Part shown: piece by piece, positions 8,448-17,989 of the stretch
Numbering within the stretch: the stretch's first letter is position 1
How the letters are laid out: every line of letters begins with the position of its first letter
Assembly: GCF_006376615.1 (NCBI RefSeq)
Contig: NZ_VEXQ01000001.1
Span: 186,001-250,000, forward strand
DNA from: Buttiauxella sp. B2
Lineage (GTDB): Bacteria > Pseudomonadota > Gammaproteobacteria > Enterobacterales > Enterobacteriaceae
DNA: 64,000 bases
Reading direction: 5' to 3'
Program-made: the position numbers and the translations under genes
Notes under the pieces: generated by a model
What the model was told of the DNA's origin: nothing
The model's input: the letters and a program-made list of their open reading frames with translations, nothing else
Databases searched by the model: none

Positions 8448-9197
8448 ATGATTATTCTGGTAACCGGCGCCACTGCCGGATTTGGTGAGAGTATCACCCG
8501 TCGTTTTGTACAGCAGGGCCATAAAGTGATTGCCACTGGCCGTCGTCAGGAACGTCTACAAGAACTCAAAGATGAGCTGGGCGAAAGCATCATTACTCTA
8601 CAGCTTGACGTGCGTAACCGCGCGGCTATCGACCAAGCGATGGAGCAGTTGCCTGCCGAATGGCGCAACATTGATGTACTGGTGAACAATGCAGGCCTCG
8701 CGCTGGGTATGGAACCGGCTCATAAAGCAGACCCGGATGACTGGGAAACGATGATCGATACCAACAATAAAGGCCTGGTCTATATGACTCGAGCGGTGTT
8801 GCCGGGTATGGTCGAGCGCAACCGTGGTCACATTATCAATATCGGTTCTACTGCCGGTAACTGGCCGTATGCAGGTGGCAACGTTTACGGCGCAACTAAA
8901 GCATTCGTGCGCCAGTTCAGCCTGAACTTGCGTGCAGACCTGCACAAAACGGCAATCCGTGTAACAGATATTGAGCCAGGTCTTGTGGGCGGAACTGAGT
9001 TTTCCAATGTACGATTCAAAGGTGATGACGGTAAAGTTGAAAAAACCTATGAAAATGCCAACGCCCTGACGGCTGAAGATGTGACCGAAGCCGTCTGGTG
9101 GGTAGCTACATTGCCAAAACACGTCAATATCAACACCCTTGAAATGATGCCAGTTAGCCAGTCGTTTGCCGGACTTAGTATCCACCGCGAAGGTTAA
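8448..9197 (+). CDS. ydfG: NADP-dependent 3-hydroxy acid dehydrogenase YdfG
   Basis: YdfG is a cytoplasmic short-chain dehydrogenase that oxidises L-allo-threonine, L-serine and 3-hydroxy acids; in E. coli it also reduces malonic semialdehyde in the Rut pyrimidine pathway. The Rossmann motif TGATAGFGE starts at residue 6, the NNAG motif follows near 83, and the catalytic pair is in VYGATK near residue 147. Length is 249 residues against 248 in E. coli. The start at 8448 has a GAGGAA eight bases upstream; an earlier in-frame ATG at 8433 lacks one. A hairpin with arms at 9205-9213 and 9226-9234 follows the gene. Confidence 0.96.
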   Translation: MIILVTGATAGFGESITRRFVQQGHKVIATGRRQERLQELKDELGESIITLQLDVRNRAAIDQAMEQLPAEWRNIDVLVNNAGLALGMEPAHKADPDDWETMIDTNNKGLVYMTRAVLPGMVERNRGHIINIGSTAGNWPYAGGNVYGATKAFVRQFSLNLRADLHKTAIRVTDIEPGLVGGTEFSNVRFKGDDGKVEKTYENANALTAEDVTEAVWWVATLPKHVNINTLEMMPVSQSFAGLSIHREG

Positions 9198-9204
9198 CCG
9201 CTTT

Positions 9205-9234
9205 GCCCATACCCTAAGGTTTTAAGGTATGGGC
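9205..9234 (+). terminator. Hairpin after ydfG
   Basis: Arms GCCCATACC (9205-9213) and GGTATGGGC (9226-9234) form a nine-base-pair stem between ydfG and rspR. No T tract follows, so termination may be weak or the structure may only protect the mRNA end. Confidence 0.5.
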
Positions 9235-9289
9235 GTGCTTGCAAATAAATGTTAAATTTGCAGGGTACTTCAACGATAAGAAAAAATTC

Positions 9290-9976
9290 ATGTTGCCTTC
9301 AACTTTGCTTAATCCAACTCAGCCAGTTAACCAGCAAATTTACCGCATTCTGCGCCGTGATATTGTTCGTTGCTTAATTCCGCCTGGTACTCCCCTTTCT
9401 GAAAAAGAAGTGTCGATGCGGTTTGATGTATCACGCCAACCGGTACGCGAAGCCTTTATTAAATTGGCGGAAACTGGTCTGGTGCAAATTCGCCCGCAGC
9501 GTGGCACTTACGTAAATAAGATTTCTGTCAGCCAGGTGAAGAACGGCTGTTTTGTTCGCGAAGCAATTGAACGTGCGGTTGCGAAACGCGCAGCGAGTAT
9601 GGCGACGGCTGAACATCTGTATGCACTTGAACAGTTACTGAATCAGCAGCGCACAGCGATTGAACGTAACCAACTGGATGATTTTTTCCAGTTAGATGAT
9701 GAGTTCCACCAGCAGTTAGCACTGGTTGCCGATTGCCGCCTGGCCTGGGATACCGTCGAGAATATCAAAGCGACAATGGATCGAGTGCGTTATATGAGCC
9801 TGGATCACGTCTCACCGCCAGAGATGTTGCTTTCACAACATTACGATATTTTTGAAGCGCTTAAGCAGCATGATGAAGAGGGTGTGGATCAGGCAATGTA
9901 TCGCCATCTGCATGAGATTAGCCAGTCAATATTGTTGATTCGTAAAGAGAAACGCGATTGGTTTAGTGAGGAATGA
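9290..9976 (+). CDS. rspR: GntR/FadR-family regulator RspR
   Basis: RspR (YdfH in K-12) is a transcriptional repressor of the rspAB operon. An N-terminal winged helix includes [20 protein letters not shown] (about residues 36-55), and a C-terminal FCD effector domain carries [12 protein letters not shown]. The 228-residue length from the ATG at 9290 equals that of the E. coli protein, with [20 protein letters not shown] near the N-terminus. The frame is open to 9239, but the earlier start lacks homology support. The gene points toward the rsp/ydfI genes it probably controls. The selenoprotein gene ydfZ, next to it in E. coli, is missing. Confidence 0.93.
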   Translation: MLPSTLLNPTQPVNQQIYRILRRDIVRCLIPPGTPLSEKEVSMRFDVSRQPVREAFIKLAETGLVQIRPQRGTYVNKISVSQVKNGCFVREAIERAVAKRAASMATAEHLYALEQLLNQQRTAIERNQLDDFFQLDDEFHQQLALVADCRLAWDTVENIKATMDRVRYMSLDHVSPPEMLLSQHYDIFEALKQHDEEGVDQAMYRHLHEISQSILLIRKEKRDWFSEE

Positions 9977-9978
9977 TG

Positions 9979-10000
9979 ACTCGCCCGTTACCGGGCGAGT
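9979..10000. terminator. Hairpin between rspR and ydfI
   Basis: ACTCGCCC (9979-9986) pairs with GGGCGAGT (9993-10000) across a six-base loop between the convergent rspR and ydfI ends. There is no clear T tract on either strand. Confidence 0.55.
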
Positions 10001-10007
10001 ACAGAAC

Positions 10008-11459
10008 TTAGAACTTAGCAACCGTAGCTTTAGCGCCGTATTCACGCAATGCCAGATAAGACTCGGTGACTTGCTTCACGAATTTCTCGTTTGCAGGCAG
10101 ATCGCTACCAAAGATTGTGTTCAGTGCCAGCAGCGCTTTAACACGGTTTTCCCCTTCTTTGCTTGCGTTCACCGCTTGCTGAATCGCTGGCAGTAAAGGA
10201 TCGCTTACTTCAATTGGCGCCCCCTGCTCATCCACACCACCGACATAACGCATCCAACCCGCCACACCCAGTGCCAGCAGATCAAACTTGCTGCCGTTTG
10301 CTAAATGCCAGCGAATTGAGTCTAACCAGCGTTGTGGCAATTTCTGGCTACCATCCATAGCGATTTGCCAAGTACGGTGGCGCAGCGCAGGGTTGGTATA
10401 CCGCGCAATCAGTGAATCGGCATATTTCGCCAAATCAACACCCTGCACTTTTAACGTTGGCGCTTGTTCTTGCAGCATTAATGCGTGCGCAGTACGACGA
10501 TAGTTTTCATCCTGCATACAGTCGGAAATGTGCTGATAACCTGCCAGATAACCAAGGTATGCAAGGAATGAGTGGCTGCCATTAAGCATGCGCAGTTTCA
10601 TTTCTTCGTACGGCAGAACATCTCTAACCAATTCGGCACCCGCTTTTTCCCACTCCGGGCGGCCAGCAACGAAGTTATCTTCAATCACCCACTGACGGAA
10701 CGGTTCACAAGCCACTGCGGCAGGGTCAACAACGCCTGTCGCTTGTGCAACTTGTTCCAGCGTTTCAGCCGTTACCGCTGGGACAATACGGTCAACCATG
10801 GTCGATGGGAAAGTCACATGAGTTTCAATCCACGCAGCCAGTTCTGGGTTAATCGCCTGCGCGAATGCCGTGATAACGTTGCGGGTAACATGACCGTTTT
10901 CTGGCATGTTATCGCAAGACATAACGCTAAATGCACGAAGACCTGCAGCTTTACGGCGAGCCAGCGCTTCAACAATCACGCCAGGCGCTGATTTCGGCTG
11001 CTGTGGATTTGCGAGATCGTGTGCAATTAACGGATGGTCCAGCAGGATAGTGCCCGTTGCAGGGGTATGGCAGTAACCTTTTTCCGTCACAGTTAAGGAA
11101 ACAATGGCAACATCAGGCTGAGTCAAAGCGGCAAATACCGCTTCCAGGCCATCGACCTGTGCGTGAATGGCGTTTTTCACTACACCCACAACACGGCAAT
11201 GCCATGCGTCAGCAGACATTTCTGCCACGCTATAAAGGTTGTCTTGCTGTTTCAAATCAGAAATTTGTTGCTCGCCGCCAATCAGGTTGACTTCGCAGTA
11301 ACCCCAGTCGCTACCGTGTTCATTGGCCAGGATGTCGGCGTAAACCGCCTGATGTGCACGATGAAACGCGCCGAAACCAAGATGAACGATGCGTGATGCC
11401 AGTTTGCTACGGTCATATTGTGGGAGAATAGCTTTTGCAGATAAGAGCTTGTTTTCCAT
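10008..11459 (-). CDS. ydfI: Mannitol-dehydrogenase-family oxidoreductase YdfI
   Basis: YdfI belongs to the polyol-specific long-chain dehydrogenases and resembles fructuronate reductase UxuB, interconverting a keto-acid and a sugar acid with NAD(P)H. The N-terminal Rossmann motif [12 protein letters not shown] is at about residue 27. The catalytic region [11 protein letters not shown] with [13 protein letters not shown] is in the second half. The 483 residues match E. coli YdfI (486). Its Shine-Dalgarno sequence is weak. Together with the dehydratase RspA and the dehydrogenase RspB it suggests a mannonate-like sugar-acid route; the exact substrate is not shown by the sequence. A 24-bp inverted repeat stands 36 bp upstream. 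Confidence 0.92.
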   Translation of the reverse strand: MENKLLSAKAILPQYDRSKLASRIVHLGFGAFHRAHQAVYADILANEHGSDWGYCEVNLIGGEQQISDLKQQDNLYSVAEMSADAWHCRVVGVVKNAIHAQVDGLEAVFAALTQPDVAIVSLTVTEKGYCHTPATGTILLDHPLIAHDLANPQQPKSAPGVIVEALARRKAAGLRAFSVMSCDNMPENGHVTRNVITAFAQAINPELAAWIETHVTFPSTMVDRIVPAVTAETLEQVAQATGVVDPAAVACEPFRQWVIEDNFVAGRPEWEKAGAELVRDVLPYEEMKLRMLNGSHSFLAYLGYLAGYQHISDCMQDENYRRTAHALMLQEQAPTLKVQGVDLAKYADSLIARYTNPALRHRTWQIAMDGSQKLPQRWLDSIRWHLANGSKFDLLALGVAGWMRYVGGVDEQGAPIEVSDPLLPAIQQAVNASKEGENRVKALLALNTIFGSDLPANEKFVKQVTESYLALREYGAKATVAKF

Positions 11460-11495
11460 TTTAAAACTCGCTGTGTAGTAACTTGGGGACAGCTA

Positions 11496-11519
11496 CAGAC
11501 TACCTGCTATGGTAGTCTG
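11496..11519. promoter_or_regulatory. Inverted repeat upstream of ydfI (possible RspR site)
   Basis: CAGACTACC and GGTAGTCTG form perfect nine-base arms around TGCTAT, between the ydfJ stop and the ydfI start. It contains TATGGTAGT, which also occurs upstream of rspA at 15373-15381 on the other strand. It may be an operator or an RNA hairpin; no T tract follows. Confidence 0.4.
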
Positions 11520-11598
11520 CATATTGATTTGCATTAAACTTTAGCGCTTTTGGTATGACACAAGGCGAAAGATGTATGACAACTCACATATTGCCAGT

Positions 11599-12999
11599 TC
11601 AGACGTGCAGCCCCTTCACTACTCGTTGAGTTGTTGGTGCTTCAGCAGCATCTTCCAGCACGCTAAGATCACGGTCTCTCACTTCTGGCATGATGAAAGC
11701 TGAAATCAGACCGATAACCGAGTACACCACCATCATCACGGCAATTGGCCACCAGGAATCGGTCATATTGACGAATATACCTGCCAGCAGAGGGCCAAAA
11801 CCAACCGCAACCAGTCCGCCCACTTCTTTCGAAATCGCCATACGGGTAAAGCGGTTACGCGAGCCAAAAATTTCCGCCATAGTGATATTTTCCAGCGCAA
11901 ATAACCCCAGTACCGCCACGTTATGAATAATGATGATGGAGGCCATAATCACATTCACATGGTGACTTTTATCCATAATCATCGACAGCATCGGGTAGGC
12001 AAGAATTATCGATGAAATACTCATGATAATGTACGGAATACGACGCCCTATTTTATCTGAGAGCCAGCCAAGGAATGGAATAGTGATAAAACCAATCACT
12101 GAGCTTATCATCAGGGCATCTGTCGGAATGCTTTTCTCAAAGAGTAATGTCTGAACTAAGTATCCCGCCAGGAAGGTTTGAATTAAGCCTGAATTACCGG
12201 CCTGGCCAAAACGCAGGCCGGTTGCCAACCAGAATGATTTACTGGTGAACATTGCTCCCAACGAATGTGTTTTGTCTGCTGCTTGTTTTGCAGTGGCACG
12301 GATTTCTCCTTCGTCGTTTACTTTTTCAAATATCGGGCTTTCTTTGAGGTTCAAACGCAACCAGATAGCGAAAATCATCACGACTGCACTGGCCAGGAAC
12401 GGTATGCGCCAGCCCCATGCCAGTAACTCTTCTTTAGAGAGGATGAAGAACATTACAGCCCAAATTGCGGTTGCTGATAACGTACCGCAGTTTGTTCCCA
12501 TTGCGACCAGAGAAGAAATAATGCCTCGCTTACCTTTAGGCGCATATTCAGCAAGCATTGTACCCGCACCAGATATTTCAGCGCCTGCTCCCAGCCCTTG
12601 AATAATACGTAATAAGACCAGCAATAATGGAGCAAAAATACCAATTTGTGCATAGGTCGGTAATACGCCAATTAATGTGGTACATATCCCCATCATAGTA
12701 ATCGTAATAAATAACACTTTCTTACGGCCGATAGTGTCACCCATTCGACCAAAGAAAAAGGCTCCGGCTATACGTGCAATATAACCCGCTCCGTACGTGC
12801 CCATCGCCAATATAAGCGCCATTGCGGCGGACTGTTCCGGGAAGAATATTTCATGGAATACCAGTGCAGCACCAAGGGAATATAACTGGAAATCCATAAA
12901 CTCCAGCGCTGTCCCCAACCAGCCAGATACCGCGGCTTTAACTAAATCGCTGGTGTTTCTTACAGGTTGAATATGGTTAATTTCTGTTGTTCTATTCAT
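11599..12999 (-). CDS. ydfJ: MFS metabolite:proton symporter YdfJ
   Basis: This 466-residue inner-membrane transporter belongs to the metabolite:H+ symporter branch of the major facilitator superfamily. About twelve hydrophobic segments are visible. The loop motif GRMGDTIGRKKVL (near residue 83) is the MFS signature, and a second copy, GWLSDKIGRRIPY, lies in the second half. The product matches YdfJ, whose gene in K-12 is, as I recall, interrupted by the Qin prophage; here it is intact. It lies between rspB and ydfI on the same strand, so it likely imports the sugar acid handled by those enzymes. The ribosome site before it is weak. Confidence 0.9.
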   Translation of the reverse strand: MNRTTEINHIQPVRNTSDLVKAAVSGWLGTALEFMDFQLYSLGAALVFHEIFFPEQSAAMALILAMGTYGAGYIARIAGAFFFGRMGDTIGRKKVLFITITMMGICTTLIGVLPTYAQIGIFAPLLLVLLRIIQGLGAGAEISGAGTMLAEYAPKGKRGIISSLVAMGTNCGTLSATAIWAVMFFILSKEELLAWGWRIPFLASAVVMIFAIWLRLNLKESPIFEKVNDEGEIRATAKQAADKTHSLGAMFTSKSFWLATGLRFGQAGNSGLIQTFLAGYLVQTLLFEKSIPTDALMISSVIGFITIPFLGWLSDKIGRRIPYIIMSISSIILAYPMLSMIMDKSHHVNVIMASIIIIHNVAVLGLFALENITMAEIFGSRNRFTRMAISKEVGGLVAVGFGPLLAGIFVNMTDSWWPIAVMMVVYSVIGLISAFIMPEVRDRDLSVLEDAAEAPTTQRVVKGLHV

Positions 13000-13063
13000 T
13001 ATTCTGTTCTCTGAAATTTGTCGTTTGTAGGTACAGCAAATATTCGGGTACAGAGGTTGTTGC

Positions 13064-14077
13064 TTAGAATTTCAATAAGACCTTACAACATTGTTTCTGG
13101 TCTTTTTCGAAGAGTTCCATCGCGTCAAGCACCTGTGTATATGTGAACTGGTGGGTAATTAATTTCTCCGGCTGAATTTTGTGTTCGATCATCCAGTTAA
13201 TGACCTGCGGGAAGCGATTGCTGTTTAAACGAGAGCTGTAAATAGTGAGCTCTTTGCTGGTTATTGCCTGCTGGTTCAGTACACACGGATCTGAAGAAAA
13301 TCCCATTATGCCAATTCGCGCTGCAGGTGATGCCAGACCAATGGCTTCCGGCAAAATCGACGGATGGCAGGCAGCATCAATAATCAGCGTTGGCCGAATA
13401 GCAAGTTTTTCCAGCTCTGTTTTCAAATCAAGATTGGTGTTGTTAATCACGCGGTCTGCGCCGTTAGCTTTTGCCATATCAAGACGTTCGTCGACACGGT
13501 CTACAACGATAATTTCTTTTACGCCGTATACTCCGCGTAAAGCCTGTATCGAGGTCAACCCCATCGGCCCGGCTCCATAAATCAGTGCGGTATCGAGCGG
13601 ACCTGGGTTCATTTGGCTACAAATGTTTGCTGCAATGGTAAACGGCTCGACCATAGTGGCTTCGTTGTCGGGAATAGAATCCGGCACGACATGTGCATTT
13701 ATAGCCGGTAGCGTGACATATTCACTAAATCCGCCATCGCGATGTACTCCAATCACCTGGAGTTCCGTACAAACATTTGGCCGCCCGACGGAACATGGAT
13801 AACAGTGACCGCAACTCACTACGGGGTCACCTACTACACGTTCACCAAGACGAGACTCGTTAACGCCTTCACCTACTGCATCAATCTTGCCAAAGAACTC
13901 ATGGCCTATAACGCGCGGATATTTGGCAAAAGGATTATGTCCGCGATAAATATGCACGTCAGAACCGCAGATGCCGGCACTGATTACGCGAATACGCACT
14001 TCGCCATTTTGTGGCTGTGGAACAGAACGTTCTTCTATCACCAGTTTTTCTGGCAGCTGTACCGTTACGCTTTTCAT
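13064..14077 (-). CDS. rspB: Zinc-type alcohol dehydrogenase RspB
   Basis: RspB is a medium-chain dehydrogenase/reductase of the sorbitol/threonine dehydrogenase type. Catalytic-zinc residues lie in GICGSD (Cys near residue 37) and GHEFFG. A structural-zinc set, CGHCYPCSVGRPNVC, begins near residue 92, and the NAD-binding loop is GAGPMGL. It has 337 residues (E. coli RspB 339). In E. coli rspAB was linked to starvation sensing, but the enzyme probably oxidises a sugar acid or polyol. It follows rspA by 13 bp in one operon. Confidence 0.94.
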   Translation of the reverse strand: MKSVTVQLPEKLVIEERSVPQPQNGEVRIRVISAGICGSDVHIYRGHNPFAKYPRVIGHEFFGKIDAVGEGVNESRLGERVVGDPVVSCGHCYPCSVGRPNVCTELQVIGVHRDGGFSEYVTLPAINAHVVPDSIPDNEATMVEPFTIAANICSQMNPGPLDTALIYGAGPMGLTSIQALRGVYGVKEIIVVDRVDERLDMAKANGADRVINNTNLDLKTELEKLAIRPTLIIDAACHPSILPEAIGLASPAARIGIMGFSSDPCVLNQQAITSKELTIYSSRLNSNRFPQVINWMIEHKIQPEKLITHQFTYTQVLDAMELFEKDQKQCCKVLLKF

Positions 14078-14090
14078 GTTTTATCTCCTG

Positions 14091-15305
14091 TTACCAGTTC
14101 CACAAAGTGCCATCTTCTAAGCGAGCGACCGGCAAATATGCAGGTTCATAGGGATATTTCGCCGCCAGTTTTTCATCGAACTCAATGCCGAGCCCTGGTT
14201 TATCGCCTGGGTGCATATAACCGTTATCAAACGTCCAGCTATGCGGGAAGACTTCCAGCATTTGCTCGGAATAGCCCATATATTCCTGCACCCCAAAGTT
14301 CGGCACCCATAAATCGAAGTGCAGCGCGGCAGCCATGCAGACTGGTGAAAGATCGGATGGGCCATGTGAACCGGTGCGCACCTGATATAGCGAGGCAAAA
14401 TCAGCAATGCGGCGCATACCGGTTATCCCCCCTGCATGGGTGATGGTGGTGCGGATGTAATCGATAAGTTGCTCTTCAATAAGCTGCTTACAATCCCAGA
14501 TGCTGTTAAACACTTCACCGACAGCAATTGGCGTGACGGTGTGCTGGCGAATCAGACGGAAACACTCCTGGTTTTCTGCTGGAGTCGGGTCTTCCATCCA
14601 GAACAGGCGATGCTCTTCAATGCTTTTACCAAAACGCGCGGCTTCGATTGGCGTCAGGCGGTGATGCATGTCATGGAGTAAATGCTCGTTAAAACCAAAT
14701 TTGCTGCGCACGGCTTCAAATAATTTCGGTGTAAAATCGAGGTATTTTTCGGTCGACCAAAACTGCTCTTCCGGCCAGTCGCCTTTGGTTGCCGGTTCGT
14801 AAGACAACCCTTTTCCTTTTGCCATGCCGTAGGTTGTTTTCATTCCCGGCACACCGCATTGCACACGAATAGCTTTAAAACCCATCTCTTTATGGCGTGC
14901 ATAATCTTCCAGCACATCATCAATGGATTGACCTGTGGTATGGCAATAAACCATCACACCTTCACGTGATGCCCCACCCAACAATTGGTATAACGGCATG
15001 TTGGCGGCTTTCGCTTTGATGTCCCACAACGCCATATCGACGGCAGAAATCGCCGACATGGTTACCGGGCCTCGACGCCAGTAAGCGCCTTTATAGAAGA
15101 ACTGCCAGATATCTTCGATACGATGTGCATCACGGCCAATTAGCTGCGGGCAAACATGATCGTTTAGATACGATGCAACCGGTAATTCACGGCCATTTAA
15201 GGTGGCATCACCCAAGCCTGTTAACCCATCGTCGGTGGTAATTTTCAGCGTGACAAAGTTGCGCCCAGGGCATGTAACAAATACTTCCGCTTTTACAATT
15301 TTCAT
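14091..15305 (-). CDS. rspA: Mannonate dehydratase-like enolase-superfamily protein RspA
   Basis: RspA belongs to the mannonate dehydratase subgroup of the enolase superfamily and removes water from sugar acids such as D-mannonate to give 2-keto-3-deoxy acids. Its 404 residues equal the E. coli length. Metal and catalytic positions are expected around [24 protein letters not shown] and GEVFNS, all of which are present. It is the first gene of rspA-rspB-ydfJ-ydfI, read leftward, with rspR facing the operon. Many RspA homologues have low activity, so the physiological substrate stays open. Confidence 0.94.
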   Translation of the reverse strand: MKIVKAEVFVTCPGRNFVTLKITTDDGLTGLGDATLNGRELPVASYLNDHVCPQLIGRDAHRIEDIWQFFYKGAYWRRGPVTMSAISAVDMALWDIKAKAANMPLYQLLGGASREGVMVYCHTTGQSIDDVLEDYARHKEMGFKAIRVQCGVPGMKTTYGMAKGKGLSYEPATKGDWPEEQFWSTEKYLDFTPKLFEAVRSKFGFNEHLLHDMHHRLTPIEAARFGKSIEEHRLFWMEDPTPAENQECFRLIRQHTVTPIAVGEVFNSIWDCKQLIEEQLIDYIRTTITHAGGITGMRRIADFASLYQVRTGSHGPSDLSPVCMAAALHFDLWVPNFGVQEYMGYSEQMLEVFPHSWTFDNGYMHPGDKPGLGIEFDEKLAAKYPYEPAYLPVARLEDGTLWNW

Positions 15306-15365
15306 TCAGGTTCCCTAACAACACATCAGATCATTGGTCATCAATATGTGTGAAGTTAGCCTCGC

Positions 15366-15388
15366 CCTAACTACCATACAAGTATGCA
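15366..15388. promoter_or_regulatory. Candidate RspR operator upstream of rspA
   Basis: A short palindrome CATAC-AA-GTATG (15376-15387) lies about 75 bp before the rspA start and overlaps ACTACCATA, which is shared with the repeat before ydfI. GntR/FadR regulators bind short palindromes of this size. The assignment to RspR is inference. Confidence 0.4.
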
Positions 15389-15408
15389 AATAAAAAATTG
15401 ACGGACTG

Positions 15409-15430
15409 AGTCACAATTATTTTGTGACTC
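15409..15430. repeat. Perfect inverted repeat between rspA and ynfA
   Basis: GAGTCACAA (15409-15417) and TTGTGACTC (15422-15430) are separated by four bases. Read leftward it could be the ynfA terminator hairpin, although the T-rich tract comes about 15 bases later. It could also be an operator upstream of rspA. Confidence 0.5.
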
Positions 15431-15494
15431 TTGCAGGAAATTACATCAAGGGTGCGAAGGGATTAGATGATTTACAGAGGAAAAGTGGGATTAA

Positions 15495-15821
15495 TCAAGC
15501 CCGACCCCAGCCGGCAACAATAATCATCATTCCGCAAAAAGCAACGGATGCCCCTACCCAGTCGTAAGCGCTTAACTTGACGCCATCGACCCAGCGTAAC
15601 CATAGCAATGCAGTAACGACGTATACGCCACCGTAGGCCGCATAAACACGCCCGCTAGCCGCAGGATGGAGGGTTAGCAACCAGACAAACATTGCTAAAG
15701 AGCATGCTGCGGGGATGAGTAATAATGGCGAACCATCACGCTTTAACCAGAGCCACGGCAAAAAGCAGCCAACGATTTCAGCCAGCGCGGTGATAAAAAA
15801 AAGTAAGGTTGTTTTGATCAT
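15495..15821 (-). CDS. ynfA: Small inner-membrane protein YnfA (UPF0060)
   Basis: YnfA is a small four-helix membrane protein of the UPF0060 family, structurally like small multidrug resistance efflux subunits. The chain from 15821 has 108 residues, as in E. coli, beginning [20 protein letters not shown] and containing the conserved [14 protein letters not shown] stretch. The frame is open to 15851, but homology supports the internal start; neither has a good ribosome site. It is a single gene transcribed leftward. Its cargo in vivo is uncertain. Confidence 0.92.
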   Translation of the reverse strand: MIKTTLLFFITALAEIVGCFLPWLWLKRDGSPLLLIPAACSLAMFVWLLTLHPAASGRVYAAYGGVYVVTALLWLRWVDGVKLSAYDWVGASVAFCGMMIIVAGWGRA

Positions 15822-15932
15822 ATTGAACGTTGTCTGGGATAATGAGGTCAATTAGTGGGTCGCGCGATGTACGCCGCTCACCATGAACTATTTTATTTTA
15901 ACAAAAGTGCTACACCCTAAAAGGAAACTGCA

Positions 15933-16283
15933 ATGAACACAATCCTTCGCAAACGTCTATCCGCGGCAATCATGCCGCTGGCGTTGTTGCTGAGTGCATT
16001 TGCGTTTGTTCAACCCGCTCAAGCTCAGACTGATAAACTGATTATTGAATCTGGTGACAATGCGCAGACTCGCCAGGATGCGGCAATGGACAAAGAACAA
16101 TGGAACGATACCCGCAATCTGCGTCAAAAAGTGAACAAACGCGTAGAAAAAGAGTGGGATAAAACAGACACCGCTTTTGATGCCCGCGACAGTTGCCAAA
16201 AAAGTGCCAACGTCAACGCCTATTGGGAACCTAATACCCTACGTTGTCTGGACCGCCGCACTGGCCATACTGTTGCACCTTAA
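15933..16283 (+). CDS. ynfB: Periplasmic UPF0482 protein YnfB
   Basis: YnfB is a small exported protein of unknown function (UPF0482). The N-terminus is a clear signal peptide: basic residues RKR, then a hydrophobic stretch, ending in an AQA cleavage site near residue 32. The mature part is charged and carries two cysteines, one in [20 protein letters not shown] near each end of that motif, that could form a disulfide. Its 116 residues compare with 113 in E. coli, and [16 protein letters not shown] is the family hallmark. An AAGGAAA lies upstream of the ATG. It precedes speG as in E. coli. Confidence 0.92.
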   Translation: MNTILRKRLSAAIMPLALLLSAFAFVQPAQAQTDKLIIESGDNAQTRQDAAMDKEQWNDTRNLRQKVNKRVEKEWDKTDTAFDARDSCQKSANVNAYWEPNTLRCLDRRTGHTVAP

Positions 16284-16335
16284 TAATTGATAAGGCTTCT
16301 TAACTGGAGCCATATGCACTTTGAAGGGAATTCAA

Positions 16336-16893
16336 ATGAGCCACGACCTACAAATCAAGCTTCGTCCTCTTGAACGCGAAGATCTCCGTTTCGTCCATCA
16401 GTTGGATAATAACGCAAGCGTGATGCGCTATTGGTTTGAAGAACCGTACGAGGCGTTTGTCGAGCTATCCGATCTGTATGACAAACATATTCACGACCAA
16501 AGCGAGCGCCGCTTCGTTATCGAATGTAATGGTGAAAAAGCAGGTTTGGTCGAATTAGTCGAAATTAACCATGTTCACCGTCGAGCAGAATTTCAGATAA
16601 TTATTTCACCTGATTATCAAGGAAAAGGCCTCGCCACCCGTGCCGCAAAACTGGCGATGGATTACGGTTTTATGGTGCTGAATTTGTATAAGCTGTATTT
16701 GATTGTTGATAAAGAAAATGAAAAAGCCGTGCACATCTATAAGAAGCTAGGTTTTATGGTGGAAGGTGAGTTAATCCATGAGTTCTTTATTAATGGCGAA
16801 TACCGCAACACTATCCGTATGTGTATTTTCCAGCATCAGTATCTGGCTGAGCACAAAGGTGCAAATAGGCTGTTAAAACCAACGGCACAGTGA
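16336..16893 (+). CDS. speG: Spermidine N1-acetyltransferase SpeG
   Basis: SpeG acetylates spermidine and spermine with acetyl-CoA, which detoxifies excess polyamine in the cytoplasm. It is a GNAT-family enzyme: the acetyl-CoA-binding motif is in [18 protein letters not shown] (about residues 95-112). The N-terminal LRPLEREDL and the allosteric polyamine region [15 protein letters not shown] are conserved. The start at 16336 gives 185 residues (E. coli 186), with a GAAGGGA upstream; a TTG 15 bases earlier is in frame but unsupported. A 19-codon reading frame with its own GGAG starts at 16314 and overlaps the speG start out of frame. Confidence 0.96.
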   Translation: MSHDLQIKLRPLEREDLRFVHQLDNNASVMRYWFEEPYEAFVELSDLYDKHIHDQSERRFVIECNGEKAGLVELVEINHVHRRAEFQIIISPDYQGKGLATRAAKLAMDYGFMVLNLYKLYLIVDKENEKAVHIYKKLGFMVEGELIHEFFINGEYRNTIRMCIFQHQYLAEHKGANRLLKPTAQ

Positions 16894-16899
16894 CCGAAC

Positions 16900-16933
16900 A
16901 CATCTCACCCTGAATTATGCCAGGGTGAGATGT
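16900..16933. terminator. Hairpin terminator between speG and ydgJ
   Basis: A thirteen-base-pair stem joins ACATCTCACCCTG (16900-16912) and CAGGGTGAGATGT (16921-16933). It sits between the convergent speG and ydgJ genes and can serve both, although its T tract is short. Confidence 0.75.
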
Positions 16934-16948
16934 TACTAAACCCGTTCG

Positions 16949-17989
16949 CTACGCCAGATTCAGCGTTGCGCGGTGTTTTGCAGATTCCATACCCAATTCA
17001 ATCATTTCCATAACCTGAATGGCTTGCGCCGCCGGAACTGGGTTTTCACCGTGTCCCGTCAGAGCATCACGAATTCCCGCATAGTAAGCCGGATAATTAC
17101 CCGGAACCGTCAGCAACGTTTGTTCGGCCATCACGTCTCCCTGCGCAAGGGTTAACACACCATCACGCATGTCATAGCCCCAATCTTCCTGCGGCAGACG
17201 CTCACCAGCTTTCAGACGGTCTTCTTGCGGGTCAAGGCCATATTTAATGTAACTCCCGCGGGTGCCATGCACGATATAGCGCGCGGTTTCTGCCGCAGCC
17301 AGTAATGTGCCATGCAGCACGACACGACGTTGTGGATACGCCAGCACCGCGTGGAAGTAGTCAGTCGCTTGCGCGCCTGGACGAAGTTGGCCGAGATCAA
17401 CGGTCAGGCTTACCGGTAAGCCAAAAAGATTCAGCGCCTGGTCGATAAGATGCGGACCCAAATCGTACCAAATCCCGCTCCCCACACCGGCCTGTTCACG
17501 CCAGCGGTTACGCACCTGCGGACGATAACGGTCAAAGTGTGATTCAAAGTACGCCACTTCACCCAAGGTGCCATCTGCCAGCAATGATTTCAGGGTTAAA
17601 AAATCACTGTCCCAACGGCGGTTGTGGAATACCGAAAGCAATAAGCCGCAGCTTTTTGCTAGTGCGTCCAGTTCACGCGCTTGTGACAACGTCACGGTAA
17701 ACGGTTTATCAACAACCACATGTTTGCCCGCTTCCAGGGCAGCTTTTGCCAGTGGGAAATGCGTATCGTTTGGCGTTGGGATGACAATTAAATCAATATT
17801 TGGGTCGTTGAACAGATGATGAGGGTCAGAAACTACCGGCATGTTTGGCCAATCGGCATGAACTTTCGTGGCATCGCTGCTGGATACACCGGCCAGAACC
17901 ATGCCCGGCGTGCCAACAATTAAAGGTGCATGAAAGGTCTTGCTGGCATAACCATAACCGATTAATCCAACACGAATGTTATCACTCAT
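16949..17989 (-). CDS. ydgJ: Gfo/Idh/MocA-family oxidoreductase YdgJ
   Basis: YdgJ is a cytoplasmic NAD(P)-dependent oxidoreductase of the glucose-fructose oxidoreductase family; its substrate is not established. The Rossmann motif GLIGYGYASK begins at residue 8. The signature catalytic-lysine region VVVDKPFTVT is near residue 93, and the substrate domain follows with HNRRWDSDFLTL and WYDLGPHLIDQA. At 346 residues it equals E. coli YdgJ. In K-12 add lies upstream and blr and cnu follow; all three are absent here, leaving ydgJ between speG and ydgK. Confidence 0.94.
   Translation of the reverse strand: MSDNIRVGLIGYGYASKTFHAPLIVGTPGMVLAGVSSSDATKVHADWPNMPVVSDPHHLFNDPNIDLIVIPTPNDTHFPLAKAALEAGKHVVVDKPFTVTLSQARELDALAKSCGLLLSVFHNRRWDSDFLTLKSLLADGTLGEVAYFESHFDRYRPQVRNRWREQAGVGSGIWYDLGPHLIDQALNLFGLPVSLTVDLGQLRPGAQATDYFHAVLAYPQRRVVLHGTLLAAAETARYIVHGTRGSYIKYGLDPQEDRLKAGERLPQEDWGYDMRDGVLTLAQGDVMAEQTLLTVPGNYPAYYAGIRDALTGHGENPVPAAQAIQVMEMIELGMESAKHRATLNLA

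Noticed and set aside
15409..15430. Reading the GAGTCACAA/TTGTGACTC repeat as a CRP site
   Set aside because: The half-sites are in the wrong order (TCACA before TGTGA), so CRP would not fit.
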